Of a stretch of DNA of 64,000 bases, positions 57,134 through 64,000 are shown piece by piece (within the stretch, counting starts at the first letter, position 1; the number at the start of each line of letters is the position of its first letter). This DNA is from Coprococcus ammoniilyticus (GTDB lineage: Bacteria > Bacillota > Clostridia > Lachnospirales > Lachnospiraceae), in NCBI RefSeq assembly GCF_025567345.1, contig NZ_JAOQJS010000002.1, forward strand, positions 310,001-374,000. The letters run 5' to 3'. The notes under the pieces were generated by a model, which searched no databases, was not told the origin of the DNA, and saw only the letters and a list, made by a program, of their open reading frames with translations. The position numbers were made by a program, and so were the translations under genes.

Positions 57134-58007
57134 TTACGTTTCCTCCGTCTGCTGTCGATTTCAGCATGATAACAGCTCCCAGATTGCCACGTTTCCCATG
57201 GCTCGCCCTGTGTGAAAACAGGAAATCCGGATTGCAGCATGTACATATGTCGGTTACATTTATATGGTCAGGCAATATACCTGCACCAGTCAGATTATAA
57301 TAATTTGCCCGGTGTAAATCAAGCAAATACTTACCATTTCCAATTTTTTTTGTCATTTTATCATACTGTTCCGGTAAATAAGCATCCTGAAATGCCTCAG
57401 CTACATCCTCGCTTACCTCATAACAGTTCTGACAAATAGACGGTCCGACCGCACAGATCAGATCCGAAGCCTCACATCCATACTCCTTATTCAAGGCTTC
57501 GACCATATGGAGGCTGATATTCTTAACGGTTCCGCGCCAGCCGGAATGATTCATGGCTACAACCTCTTTTACAGGATCATAGAAAAAGACCGGTACACAG
57601 TCCGCATAAAACGTGATCAATGGCAAATCCTTTACATTCGTCATCAGACCATCTGTTTCCGTTATATCCGATTCTCTTGTGATACCTTTTCCGGCATCTT
57701 CCTCTGTTATTTTACGGATCACAGTTTCATGTACCTGATCAGAAAATACCAGTCTTCTGTAATCATATCCGACTGCCTGTGCCAGCCTCCTGTGATTCTC
57801 CATAACTGCATCCATATCATCTCCACGATGAAAGCTCAGGTTCATCGTAGAATATATTCCTTCACTGACCCCACCAAGTCTCGTTGAAAATCCATGAACT
57901 ATCCCCGGCAGTTCCAGATTCTTAAATACAATATACGGAACTCCGTTTTCCTCTTTTATCTCTGTTGTCTTATCCTGATTGATATATGTTATGTTATACA
58001 TTTTCAT
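57126..58007 (-). CDS. pgeF: Peptidoglycan editing factor PgeF (YfiH/laccase-domain family)
   Basis: A 293-residue protein. The family's metal-ligand segments are visible: GFSTRLGGVSEGIYSTMNLSFHRGDD, TFYADCVPVFFYD, MNHSGWRGTVKNI and the Cys-rich CTCCNPDFLFSHRASHGKRGN. The family has been reported both as polyphenol oxidase and as a factor that removes misincorporated serine from muropeptides. The start could be Met1 or Met3. Confidence 0.92.
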   Translation of the reverse strand: MKMYNITYINQDKTTEIKEENGVPYIVFKNLELPGIVHGFSTRLGGVSEGIYSTMNLSFHRGDDMDAVMENHRRLAQAVGYDYRRLVFSDQVHETVIRKITEEDAGKGITRESDITETDGLMTNVKDLPLITFYADCVPVFFYDPVKEVVAMNHSGWRGTVKNISLHMVEALNKEYGCEASDLICAVGPSICQNCYEVSEDVAEAFQDAYLPEQYDKMTKKIGNGKYLLDLHRANYYNLTGAGILPDHINVTDICTCCNPDFLFSHRASHGKRGNLGAVIMLKSTADGGNVNE

Positions 58008-58018
58008 ACCTCATAACC

Positions 58019-58390
58019 TTAATAATATCCCTGATAAGGGAAGGCATCTTTCATATGATGGATCTCATTCTCCGCCACCGCAACCACATCGAATCGTACC
58101 GGTGTATTGTAAGGATCATATCCATACCGTTTCATATAATACAGGGCTACCCTGCTGATCTGACGCTGTTTGACAGGTGTTACCGCCGCCTCCGGCGATC
58201 CGTATCTGCTGTTGCTCCGATATTTTACTTCTACAAATATCAGATACCCATCTTTTGATACGATCAGGTCGATCTCTCCGGATGCGACCCGGTAATTTCT
58301 CGCAAGTATCTGGTAACCTGCATCTTTCAGATATGATGCAGCCATCTCTTCATATTCTGTTCCCTTTTTTCTTGTATTATAATGGTCGAT
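58019..58390 (-). CDS. YraN family protein (UPF0102), probable AUC start
   Basis: An endonuclease-like fold protein with SGEIDLIVSKDGYLIFVEVKYR, the Asp-ExK-type core of the family. The first ATG (58345) would leave only 108 residues and remove the conserved N-terminal helix. The frame stays open upstream, encoding NTRKKGTEYEEMAASYL, which aligns with the family N-terminus. No ATG, GTG or TTG is available; an ATC at 58388-58390 has AAGGAG nine bases upstream, giving 124 codons. Function is unproven. Confidence 0.7.
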   Translation of the reverse strand: MDHYNTRKKGTEYEEMAASYLKDAGYQILARNYRVASGEIDLIVSKDGYLIFVEVKYRSNSRYGSPEAAVTPVKQRQISRVALYYMKRYGYDPYNTPVRFDVVAVAENEIHHMKDAFPYQGYY

Positions 58391-58419
58391 ACAGTTGTTC
58401 TCCTTTTTCTGTCTATCTT

Positions 58420-59193
58420 CTATTCTTTCCAGAAATGTGTGATAAAAGATCTTCTGTGGATCTCACATGGTCCAAGTAATTTTAATGCTTCTATATGCTC
58501 CTTAGATCCATACCCCTTATTCTTTGCAAATCCGTATCCCGGATAGATCTCATCATAAGAAACCATCAGACGGTCTCTTGTTACCTTCGCTATAATACTG
58601 GCGGCAGCGATCGAAGCAGATTTTGCATCTCCTTTTATGATCGAAACCTGTGGGATCTCTACCTCCGGTATCTTAACCGCATCGTTTAATAACAAATCTG
58701 GCTGAACCGTAAGCTTACGGATTGCGATCCGCATGGCTTCATAATCTGCATTTAAAATATTGATCTGATCGATCAGCTTCTCATCTGCCATACCGATTCC
58801 GTAAGCAACCGCTTTTTCTATAATCTCATCATATAATTCTTCACGCTTCTTTTCAGAGAGCTGCTTGGAATCATTCAGGTATAGAATATCGCAATTCTCC
58901 GGCAGAATGACAGCCGCAGCTACTACCGGACCTGCAAGCGGGCCACGGCCTACCTCATCAATTCCACAGATATACTGACAGTCCGCATGCTGTCTCTCAT
59001 ATTCAAACATATGCTCCATCCGGTCAAGCTCTTTTTGATGTGCTGTAAGCTTCTTTTCAGCAGAAAGGATCAGTTTTTTTACACCTTCCCTGTCATCCTC
59101 TGCATATCTTTCCATCACATGTCTGACTGAATGTATATCTGCATTTGCAAATTCGGATTTAATCCCTGTTATACTTTTTCTTTTATTTTCCAT
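58420..59193 (-). CDS. rnhB: Ribonuclease HII
   Basis: A 257-residue enzyme that removes ribonucleotides from DNA. The catalytic core is CGIDEVGRGPLAGPVVAAAV, followed by DSKQLSEKKREELY and the late DAKSASIAAASIIAKVTRD. An extra ~70-residue N-terminal helical region, common in Firmicutes RNase HII, precedes the domain. GAGG lies five bases before the ATG. Confidence 0.95.
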   Translation of the reverse strand: MENKRKSITGIKSEFANADIHSVRHVMERYAEDDREGVKKLILSAEKKLTAHQKELDRMEHMFEYERQHADCQYICGIDEVGRGPLAGPVVAAAVILPENCDILYLNDSKQLSEKKREELYDEIIEKAVAYGIGMADEKLIDQINILNADYEAMRIAIRKLTVQPDLLLNDAVKIPEVEIPQVSIIKGDAKSASIAAASIIAKVTRDRLMVSYDEIYPGYGFAKNKGYGSKEHIEALKLLGPCEIHRRSFITHFWKE

Positions 59194-59253
59194 CTCATCC
59201 TCATATAAGCATAAATGGCTGTTGTTTCTTACACGACAGCCATTTATCTGTAC

Positions 59254-60165
59254 TTATTGTTCTTCTTTATTTAAAAAACCGAATCCACCGGTAAACCGGA
59301 ATACTGCTTTCCCCACAAATTTATTCTTATGGATATTACCGACATCCGACAACCGGCTGTCCCGGCTGTTATTCCGGTTATCACCCATAACAAAATACTC
59401 ATCATCACCAAGTGTGACCGGTTCTGCCGCAAGCCCTCTGTGATTTTCTTCTATGACTTCTTTTCCATAATCTTCCTCCAATGGTTCATCATTGATATAG
59501 ATCACACCATCTTCATCAATATATACGGTTTCACCCGGAAGTCCAATGATACGTTTGATATAATAGGTATCATCTTCTTCCTCGTATGGAAATACAACAA
59601 TATCAAAACGTTCCGGATCTTTAAAATGATAGGACAGTTTATCGATCCAAAGGCTGTCACCATTATGAAGGGTATCATTCATGGAGTCTCCGCTCACCTC
59701 TGTACGCTGTCCAACATATGTAAGGATCAACCAGCATATTGCAACGATCGCCAGAATATATAAAGCGAGACTGATTAAATCTTTTACGATATTGATCTCT
59801 TCTTTCTCCTGTTTCTTCTTTTTCTTGTCTTTTTTCTTCTTTTTTCCCGGCTGTTCTTCTTCCTCCAGTACATGAGTATTGGAGGATGCATCTGAATCAG
59901 CAAAATAATTCGTTACTGTTTCTCCGGCTTCATTTACAACATCAGACGCTGCTTCATTCTTTTCTTCCGTCTCTGCCTGCTCCGAAGGAATTGTTTCTGT
60001 TTCTTCCTTCTTCTGCTCCGGATCTATTCCCTTTTTCTTTAACTTTGCAAGCTGCTTTTCACGCTTCTTTTCAAGCTTTTCAATCTCTTTTTCCCGTGCT
60101 TTTTTTGCGGGATCATCGTCAAATATAGCATTCAGTGCTTCCACACGTTCGTTATCATCTTTCAT
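59254..60165 (-). CDS. lepB: Signal peptidase I with long charged N-terminal extension
   Basis: A 303-residue type I signal peptidase. The catalytic dyad is Ser161 (SGDSMNDTL) and Lys204 (YYIKRIIGLPGE), with a C-terminal GDNRNNSRDSR box. One transmembrane segment lies at ~131-150. Unusually, ~125 residues precede it: a charged coiled-coil-like Lys/Glu region, an acidic stretch and a poly-Lys run next to the membrane. A short conventional LepB is encoded at 61025-61597; rbgA lies between them. Confidence 0.94.
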   Translation of the reverse strand: MKDDNERVEALNAIFDDDPAKKAREKEIEKLEKKREKQLAKLKKKGIDPEQKKEETETIPSEQAETEEKNEAASDVVNEAGETVTNYFADSDASSNTHVLEEEEQPGKKKKKDKKKKKQEKEEINIVKDLISLALYILAIVAICWLILTYVGQRTEVSGDSMNDTLHNGDSLWIDKLSYHFKDPERFDIVVFPYEEEDDTYYIKRIIGLPGETVYIDEDGVIYINDEPLEEDYGKEVIEENHRGLAAEPVTLGDDEYFVMGDNRNNSRDSRLSDVGNIHKNKFVGKAVFRFTGGFGFLNKEEQ

Positions 60166-60170
60166 ATCAA

Positions 60171-61028
60171 CTACTTATCCTTTACAACAGCCGGTCGTTC
60201 CAGTGATATCCTGCCAAGCTTTCCTGCCCGGAAATCATCCAGTAGCTGCGCTGCAGCTTTATCGATATCCAGTTCGCCGCCTTTTTTTATACATGCCCTT
60301 TTTTCTGCGATCTGTTCCAGAATATGAACAGAATCGGCATCCTCATTAATATTATACCTATCAACAAGGCTCTGACAATAGTTTAATTGTAAAAATTTGA
60401 TCAATTCATACGCAAGGTCGGTAATACTTAAAATCTCATCATTGATCGAACCGATAAAAGCAAGTCGTAATCCAACCTCTTTATCATCAAATTTGGGCCA
60501 CAATATTCCTGGGGTATCCAATAATTCAATATCTTTTCCAAGACGTATCCATTGCTTTCCCTTTGTAACACCCGGCTTATTTCCAACCTTTGTACATGCT
60601 TTTCTGGCATAAGAATTGATAAATGTAGATTTACCGACATTTGGAATACCAACAATCATCGCACGAAGCGGACGGTTAATGATACCACGCTTTCTGTCCC
60701 GCTCGATCTTTTCTTTACAAGCTTCCTTTACCACATTACTGATATTCTTCATGCCATCACCGGATCTTGCATTGATCTTTGCTACAAAAAATCCTTTTTC
60801 TTTATAATAATTTTCCCATTCTGCTGTTGCTGATGCATCTGCCAGATCTGTCTTATTCAACAGAATCAGGCGGTATTTGTTCGCTGCAAGTGCATCAATA
60901 TCCGGATTCTTGCTGCTATATGGCACTCTGGCATCGATCAGCTCGATCACAACATCGATCAGCTTGATGTCTTCCTGCATCATACGTTTTGCTTTTGTCA
61001 TATGTCCGGGATACCATTGTATATTCAT
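60171..61028 (-). CDS. rbgA: Ribosome biogenesis GTPase RbgA (YlqF)
   Basis: A 285-residue circularly permuted GTPase for late 50S assembly. The G4 motif NKTDLAD comes first, then G1 GIPNVGKST and G3 DTPG. The start NIQWYPGHMTKAKRMM is diagnostic. It overlaps lepB by four bases (ATGA), indicating coupled translation. Confidence 0.96.
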   Translation of the reverse strand: MNIQWYPGHMTKAKRMMQEDIKLIDVVIELIDARVPYSSKNPDIDALAANKYRLILLNKTDLADASATAEWENYYKEKGFFVAKINARSGDGMKNISNVVKEACKEKIERDRKRGIINRPLRAMIVGIPNVGKSTFINSYARKACTKVGNKPGVTKGKQWIRLGKDIELLDTPGILWPKFDDKEVGLRLAFIGSINDEILSITDLAYELIKFLQLNYCQSLVDRYNINEDADSVHILEQIAEKRACIKKGGELDIDKAAAQLLDDFRAGKLGRISLERPAVVKDK

Positions 61029-61597
61029 CGTGTCTTTATCCTTCCTAATATCTCTGCTTTTTTCACATTTCCCACTTTCAGGAATCTGGAATCTTCACTG
61101 TTATTGACATTATCACCAAGCAGGAAATACTCATCATCCCCCAGCTTTACTTCATTCTCTGCCAGTCCTGCTGTAAATATATAATCATCAAATGGCAGAT
61201 CCGTCCGTTCACTGCCATCAATATATAATTTTCCATCTCTGATCTGAACGGTCTCTCCCGGCAATCCGATCACACGTTTAATATCATAATAAGCATCCGG
61301 CGTATCAACACTTCGGTATGCAACAATGTCATATCGATCCGGAGAGCTAAGAAGGTAACATAACTTATTTACTGTAACCTTCTCCTGATTAGTACACACC
61401 GGATTCATGGAATCACCAACGACATACACAGACTGAAAACAATAAGAAACCATTCCATATCCCAGCACAACTGCGATCAGAACGGACAACAGCCAGCCAA
61501 ATATCGTTCTGACCGTACGCCTAAAGCTTCTTTCTTTTCTTCTCTGCCGACGTTTCTCCCGCCGTATTCTTTTTCTGCGTTCACTTTTATCGCTCAT
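61025..61597 (-). CDS. lepB: Signal peptidase I (short form)
   Basis: A 190-residue type I signal peptidase. An Arg/Lys-rich cytoplasmic tail of ~30 residues precedes one membrane segment (~33-52); Ser63 is in VGDSMNPV, Lys107 in YDIKRVIGLPGE, and GDNVNNSEDSR closes the catalytic box. It follows the rplS terminator and leads into rbgA. Confidence 0.94.
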   Translation of the reverse strand: MSDKSERRKRIRREKRRQRRKERSFRRTVRTIFGWLLSVLIAVVLGYGMVSYCFQSVYVVGDSMNPVCTNQEKVTVNKLCYLLSSPDRYDIVAYRSVDTPDAYYDIKRVIGLPGETVQIRDGKLYIDGSERTDLPFDDYIFTAGLAENEVKLGDDEYFLLGDNVNNSEDSRFLKVGNVKKAEILGRIKTR

Positions 61598-61624
61598 ATC
61601 TCTACTCCGATAGATTCATATTAC

Positions 61625-61654
61625 AAAAATGGCTGGAGCTATCAACCCCAGCCA
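61625..61654 (-). terminator. Terminator after rplS
   Basis: On the minus strand TGGCTGGGG and CTCCAGCCA (with a G-T pairing) form the stem around a short loop, followed by TTTTTGT. It lies between rplS and lepB. Confidence 0.8.
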
Positions 61655-61677
61655 CTTTTTCATGTAACCTGTAAAAA

Positions 61678-62028
61678 TTATTTAACAAGCTCTTTAACCT
61701 TTGCAGCTTTACCAACTCTTGAACGTAAGTAGTAAATCTTAGCTCGTCTTACTTTACCATGTCTAACTACTTCAATCTTCTCAACAAATGGTGAATGTAC
61801 TGGCCATGTCTTTTCTACGCCAACACCGTTTGAGAACTTTCTAACTGTGAAAGTCTCTCTGTTGCTTCCACCCTGTCTCTTAATAACAGTTCCTTCGAAA
61901 ATCTGGATTCTCTCTCTGTTACCTTCTTTGATCTTGTTGTGTACTTTAACAGTATCACCTACTGCAAAGTCAGCAACTTCTGTCTTCATCTGAGAAGCTT
62001 CAAGATTCTTAATGTAATCGCTATTCAT
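61678..62028 (-). CDS. rplS: 50S ribosomal protein L19
   Basis: A 116-residue protein. FAVGDTVKVHNKIKEGNRERIQIFEG and the late KVRRAKIYYLR(S/D)R are family hallmarks. AGGAGG lies eight bases before the ATG. The ~80-nt leader contains palindromic GC-rich segments (ACCGGT region) and may carry an autoregulatory leader. Its promoter overlaps the ssrA terminator. Confidence 0.97.
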   Translation of the reverse strand: MNSDYIKNLEASQMKTEVADFAVGDTVKVHNKIKEGNRERIQIFEGTVIKRQGGSNRETFTVRKFSNGVGVEKTWPVHSPFVEKIEVVRHGKVRRAKIYYLRSRVGKAAKVKELVK

Positions 62029-62108
62029 TTGTGTGACCTCCTTGATATTTAGATGTTCTTACTACCACACCGGTACAGAGGACCATCGATTTTTTTCACA
62101 ACTCGTTC

Positions 62109-62137
62109 AGTTTACCATACAAATAAAAAGAATGCAA
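62109..62137 (-). promoter_or_regulatory. Promoter of rplS
   Basis: On the minus strand TTGCAT, 17 bases, TAAACT. The -35 box is part of the 3' arm of the ssrA terminator stem. Confidence 0.6.
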
Positions 62138-62176
62138 GAAAAATCTACACCTTTTTGGGTGTACGACCTTGCATCC
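62125..62176 (-). terminator. Terminator of ssrA
   Basis: On the minus strand GGATGCAAG pairs with CTTGCATTC, enclosing an inner stem TACACC/GGTGTA with loop CAAAAA, followed by TTTTTATTT. It lies just after the tmRNA 3' end. Confidence 0.85.
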
Positions 62177-62197
62177 TTTTTGCCATAGTTCATGCTA

Positions 62198-62541
62198 TGG
62201 AGCTGGTGGGATTCGAACCCACGTCCAAAAGCTCATTCATCACGGCATCTCCCATCACATTCCGTATTTTAACATTTCCTCAGTACCACGCCTACGGACA
62301 GGCTGGATACATCAGTAGCTTCATGAATTTTCCGATACCGCAAAGCTTAAGCACCGGAGTTTCCCGTTGGATGATACCAGATCTGAAAGGTACGGGGGAC
62401 CTTAAAGCTGGCAGTTGCCTTTAATTAGGCAGCGTAAGCTAAATTATCGTTAGCGTTTATATTTAATCTAAGTTTTAACGTGGTCCTAGTCCACGGATGG
62501 CTTCCGTGACTGCAAAACCCCTGTCGAAACCAGTCAACCCC
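62198..62541 (-). ncRNA. ssrA: Transfer-messenger RNA (tmRNA)
   Basis: A 344-nt RNA that rescues stalled ribosomes. The 5' end GGGGTTGACTGGTTTCGACAG and the 3' end GGGTTCGAATCCCACCAGCTCC form the tRNA-like domain; GGGGTTG pairs with CAGCTCC, with A as discriminator and no encoded CCA. The tag frame is at 62425-62454 and reads ANDNLAYAA-stop, with GCT as resume codon. SmpB, its partner, is at 63115-63582, and RNase R precedes that. Confidence 0.96.
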
Positions 62542-62585
62542 TGGTTTGTAAAGGAAAGCTCTGTTGTCAGGTGCTTTCTTATATA

Positions 62586-62963
62586 TTACTCAGCAGCTTC
62601 TGTTGTGTCAGTCTCTGCTGTAGTTGTCGTTTCAGATGAAGTATCTGCTTCAGAAGCTGTATCTTCAGAAGTATCACTGTCAGTATCCTCTGCATCGGAT
62701 GCTGTAGCTGTACTGCTGTTCTCAAAATAGCTTCCATATCCCTGTTCTGCCCATGTCTGGCTGACATATGCGCCAAGCTTCTCAGCTTCTACATACTTTG
62801 GAATCGCTTTGTATATCTTTACACCCAGTGTAGCTGCAAGAATACATCCAACTAACACGCCAAATATGCACCATCCAAGGATTTTCTTTCTCTTTTCACG
62901 CTTCATGATCGCTGCGCGGTTCTTCTTCTCATATTTTCTTTTATCTACTTTACTCTGGCTCAC
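62586..62963 (-). CDS. Small membrane protein, function unknown
   Basis: A 125-residue protein. A Lys/Arg-rich N-terminus (~28 residues) leads into one transmembrane segment (~29-49), about 35 residues with aromatic content, and a C-terminal tail of ~45 residues that is almost only Ser, Thr, Asp, Glu and Ala. The start is GTG at 62963 with GGGAGG eight bases upstream. It lies between smpB and ssrA. I recognise no family. Confidence 0.75.
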   Translation of the reverse strand: MSQSKVDKRKYEKKNRAAIMKREKRKKILGWCIFGVLVGCILAATLGVKIYKAIPKYVEAEKLGAYVSQTWAEQGYGSYFENSSTATASDAEDTDSDTSEDTASEADTSSETTTTAETDTTEAAE

Positions 62964-63114
62964 TTACCTGACCTCCCAGTAAAAATCTTATTGGAGTATA
63001 TCACATCTGTATGAAATATTCCAGTATTTCACAAAATCTTTAAAACTTCATATGAAATATCGGGAATTATCCAGTCCATCAGCCTCGGATATTCTGGAAA
63101 TCCTGTATCAACTC

Positions 63115-63582
63115 TTACAAATTACGGATCTTGAACTCACGCTCATTCTCACGCTTGACATCCTTCTTCGCAATGTCCTGACGTTTGTCGTATAATTTCT
63201 TACCTTTTGCCAGTCCGATCTCCATCTTAACCAGACCGTCACGGATATAAACCTTTAAAGGAACGATCGCGTATCCCTTCACCTGCTGGGCTCCCATCAG
63301 CTTATTGATCTCGTATTTGTGAAGTAGCAGCTTTCTGGTACGAAGCGGGTCTTTATTAAATATATTACCCTTTTCATATGGGCTGATATTCATACGGTAA
63401 ATGTAGATTTCTCCCTTATCGATACTGATAAAGGATTCTTTGATGCTACAATGTCCCTGTCTGACTGATTTTACTTCTGTTCCGGCCAGTGCGATCCCTG
63501 CCTCGTACTTTTCTTCTATGAAATAATCAAAATATGCCTTTTTGTTATTTGCGATGAGTTTGTTGCCTCTTTCCTTTGCCAT
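63115..63582 (-). CDS. smpB: SsrA-binding protein SmpB
   Basis: A 155-residue tmRNA partner. The protein starts MAKERGNKLIANNKKAY and contains YEAGIALAGTEVKSVRQG and the basic C-terminal KKLYDKRQDIAKKDVKRE needed for decoding. The start at 63582 gives the family's usual length; longer in-frame Met codons (63591, 63609) lack a suitably placed ribosome site. It overlaps the end of rnr by 38 bases. Confidence 0.94.
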   Translation of the reverse strand: MAKERGNKLIANNKKAYFDYFIEEKYEAGIALAGTEVKSVRQGHCSIKESFISIDKGEIYIYRMNISPYEKGNIFNKDPLRTRKLLLHKYEINKLMGAQQVKGYAIVPLKVYIRDGLVKMEIGLAKGKKLYDKRQDIAKKDVKRENEREFKIRNL

Positions 63583-64000
63583 GTCCTGTTTCATCTCCTT
63601 CTTTGGCATCTGACCGGATCACGAATTCGATCCGTCTGCTCTGTTTGTCTGCCAGCTTTACTTTTACCTTAACGGTATCACCGATCGAATATTTCTTTCC
63701 GGTTGATTCTCCGATCATAGCATATTCATCCTGCGAATACACATAAAAATCGTCATAAAGTGTCGACACATCTACAAATCCCTCAATAGTATTTGGAAGC
63801 TCTACAAAGATACCACGGTTAATGACTCCTGATATGATACCTTCAAATTCTTCTCCGATATGATGCTCCATGTATTCCACTTTCTTTAAACGCTCTACCT
63901 GACGTTCTGCTTCTTCTGCGCGGCGTTCTTTTCTGGAATTATCATCGCATACCTTTGGAAGGATCGCATCATAATGCGAAAGTCTTCTGTCATCCAATCT
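63545..64000 (-). CDS. rnr: Ribonuclease R, C-terminal part (cut by window edge)
   Basis: About 151 C-terminal residues of the 3'-5' exoribonuclease are present. They include the end of the catalytic domain (RRLSHYDAILPK, VERLKKVEYMEHHIGEEFEG), the S1 domain (GIISGVINRGIFVELPNTIEGFV) and a short Lys/Gly-rich tail. The rest lies beyond base 64000. RNase R associates with SmpB-tmRNA, and the gene order rnr-smpB-ssrA is classical. Confidence 0.93.
   Translation of the reverse strand, partial: RLDDRRLSHYDAILPKVCDDNSRKERRAEEAERQVERLKKVEYMEHHIGEEFEGIISGVINRGIFVELPNTIEGFVDVSTLYDDFYVYSQDEYAMIGESTGKKYSIGDTVKVKVKLADKQSRRIEFVIRSDAKEGDETGHGKGKRQQTHRK

Noticed and set aside
57986..58258. Plus-strand open frames opposite pgeF, yraN and rnhB
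   Set aside because: They are shadows of conserved minus-strand genes with no ribosome sites or recognisable products.

Overview
The window is chromosomal DNA of a low-GC, endospore-forming Firmicute, most likely a Lachnospiraceae (Clostridia). Evidence: dipicolinate synthase genes dpaA and dpaB, spoIVA, a sporulation-type D,D-carboxypeptidase beside scpAB, a T-box leader on ilvB, a tmRNA tag reading ANDNLAYAA, and the order rpmF-plsX-rnc-smc-ftsY. Almost every gene is on the minus strand; only aroF and asnB are on the plus strand. I see no phage, IS transposase, CRISPR array or rRNA.

Layout, left to right. 1-5.0 kb: UPF0210 (PFL) protein with its ACT-domain partner, a YycJ-type metallo-hydrolase, an Fe-S/ASKHA corrinoid-activation-type protein and threonine deaminase. 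5.0-12.3 kb: ftsY, smc, rnc, plsX, rpmF and a YceD protein. 12.3-18.1 kb: ackA, coaE, polA, an orphan zinc-finger anti-sigma-like membrane protein and greA. 18.2-23.8 kb: ilvC, one ilvN, a MetH lacking its reactivation domain, rnhA, purine nucleoside phosphorylase and tRNA-Ser(CGA). 24-27.7 kb: a cell-wall cluster (L,D-transpeptidase, phosphoesterase, D,D-carboxypeptidase). 27.9-33.4 kb: aroF (+), an SCP2-like protein, DivIVA, and a T-box controlled ilvB-ilvN-dtd operon.

33.4-45.4 kb is the most unusual region. Six tightly spaced minus-strand genes run from a strong promoter and a leader ending in a long terminator hairpin: two giant secreted LRR/InlB-repeat proteins, a MoxR AAA+ ATPase, an acidic low-complexity lipoprotein, a TgpA-like transglutaminase-fold membrane protein whose expected nucleophilic Cys is Ser, and a DUF58 protein. 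This looks like one surface-protein production or assembly unit.

45.4-54 kb: asnB (+), a large palindromic intergenic element, then sporulation and chromosome-segregation genes (dpaB, dpaA, a DacB-like enzyme, scpB, scpA, spoIVA). 54-64 kb: housekeeping genes gpsA, plsY, der, pgeF, yraN, rnhB, two lepB genes flanking rbgA, rplS, ssrA (tmRNA), a small membrane protein, smpB and the 3' end of rnr. ssrA, smpB and rnr together form the trans-translation and RNA-decay module.

Promoters given here were found by eye as matches to the sigma-A consensus with 17-nt spacers. Starts were moved inward or outward where a Shine-Dalgarno sequence decided the matter. No database search was possible.
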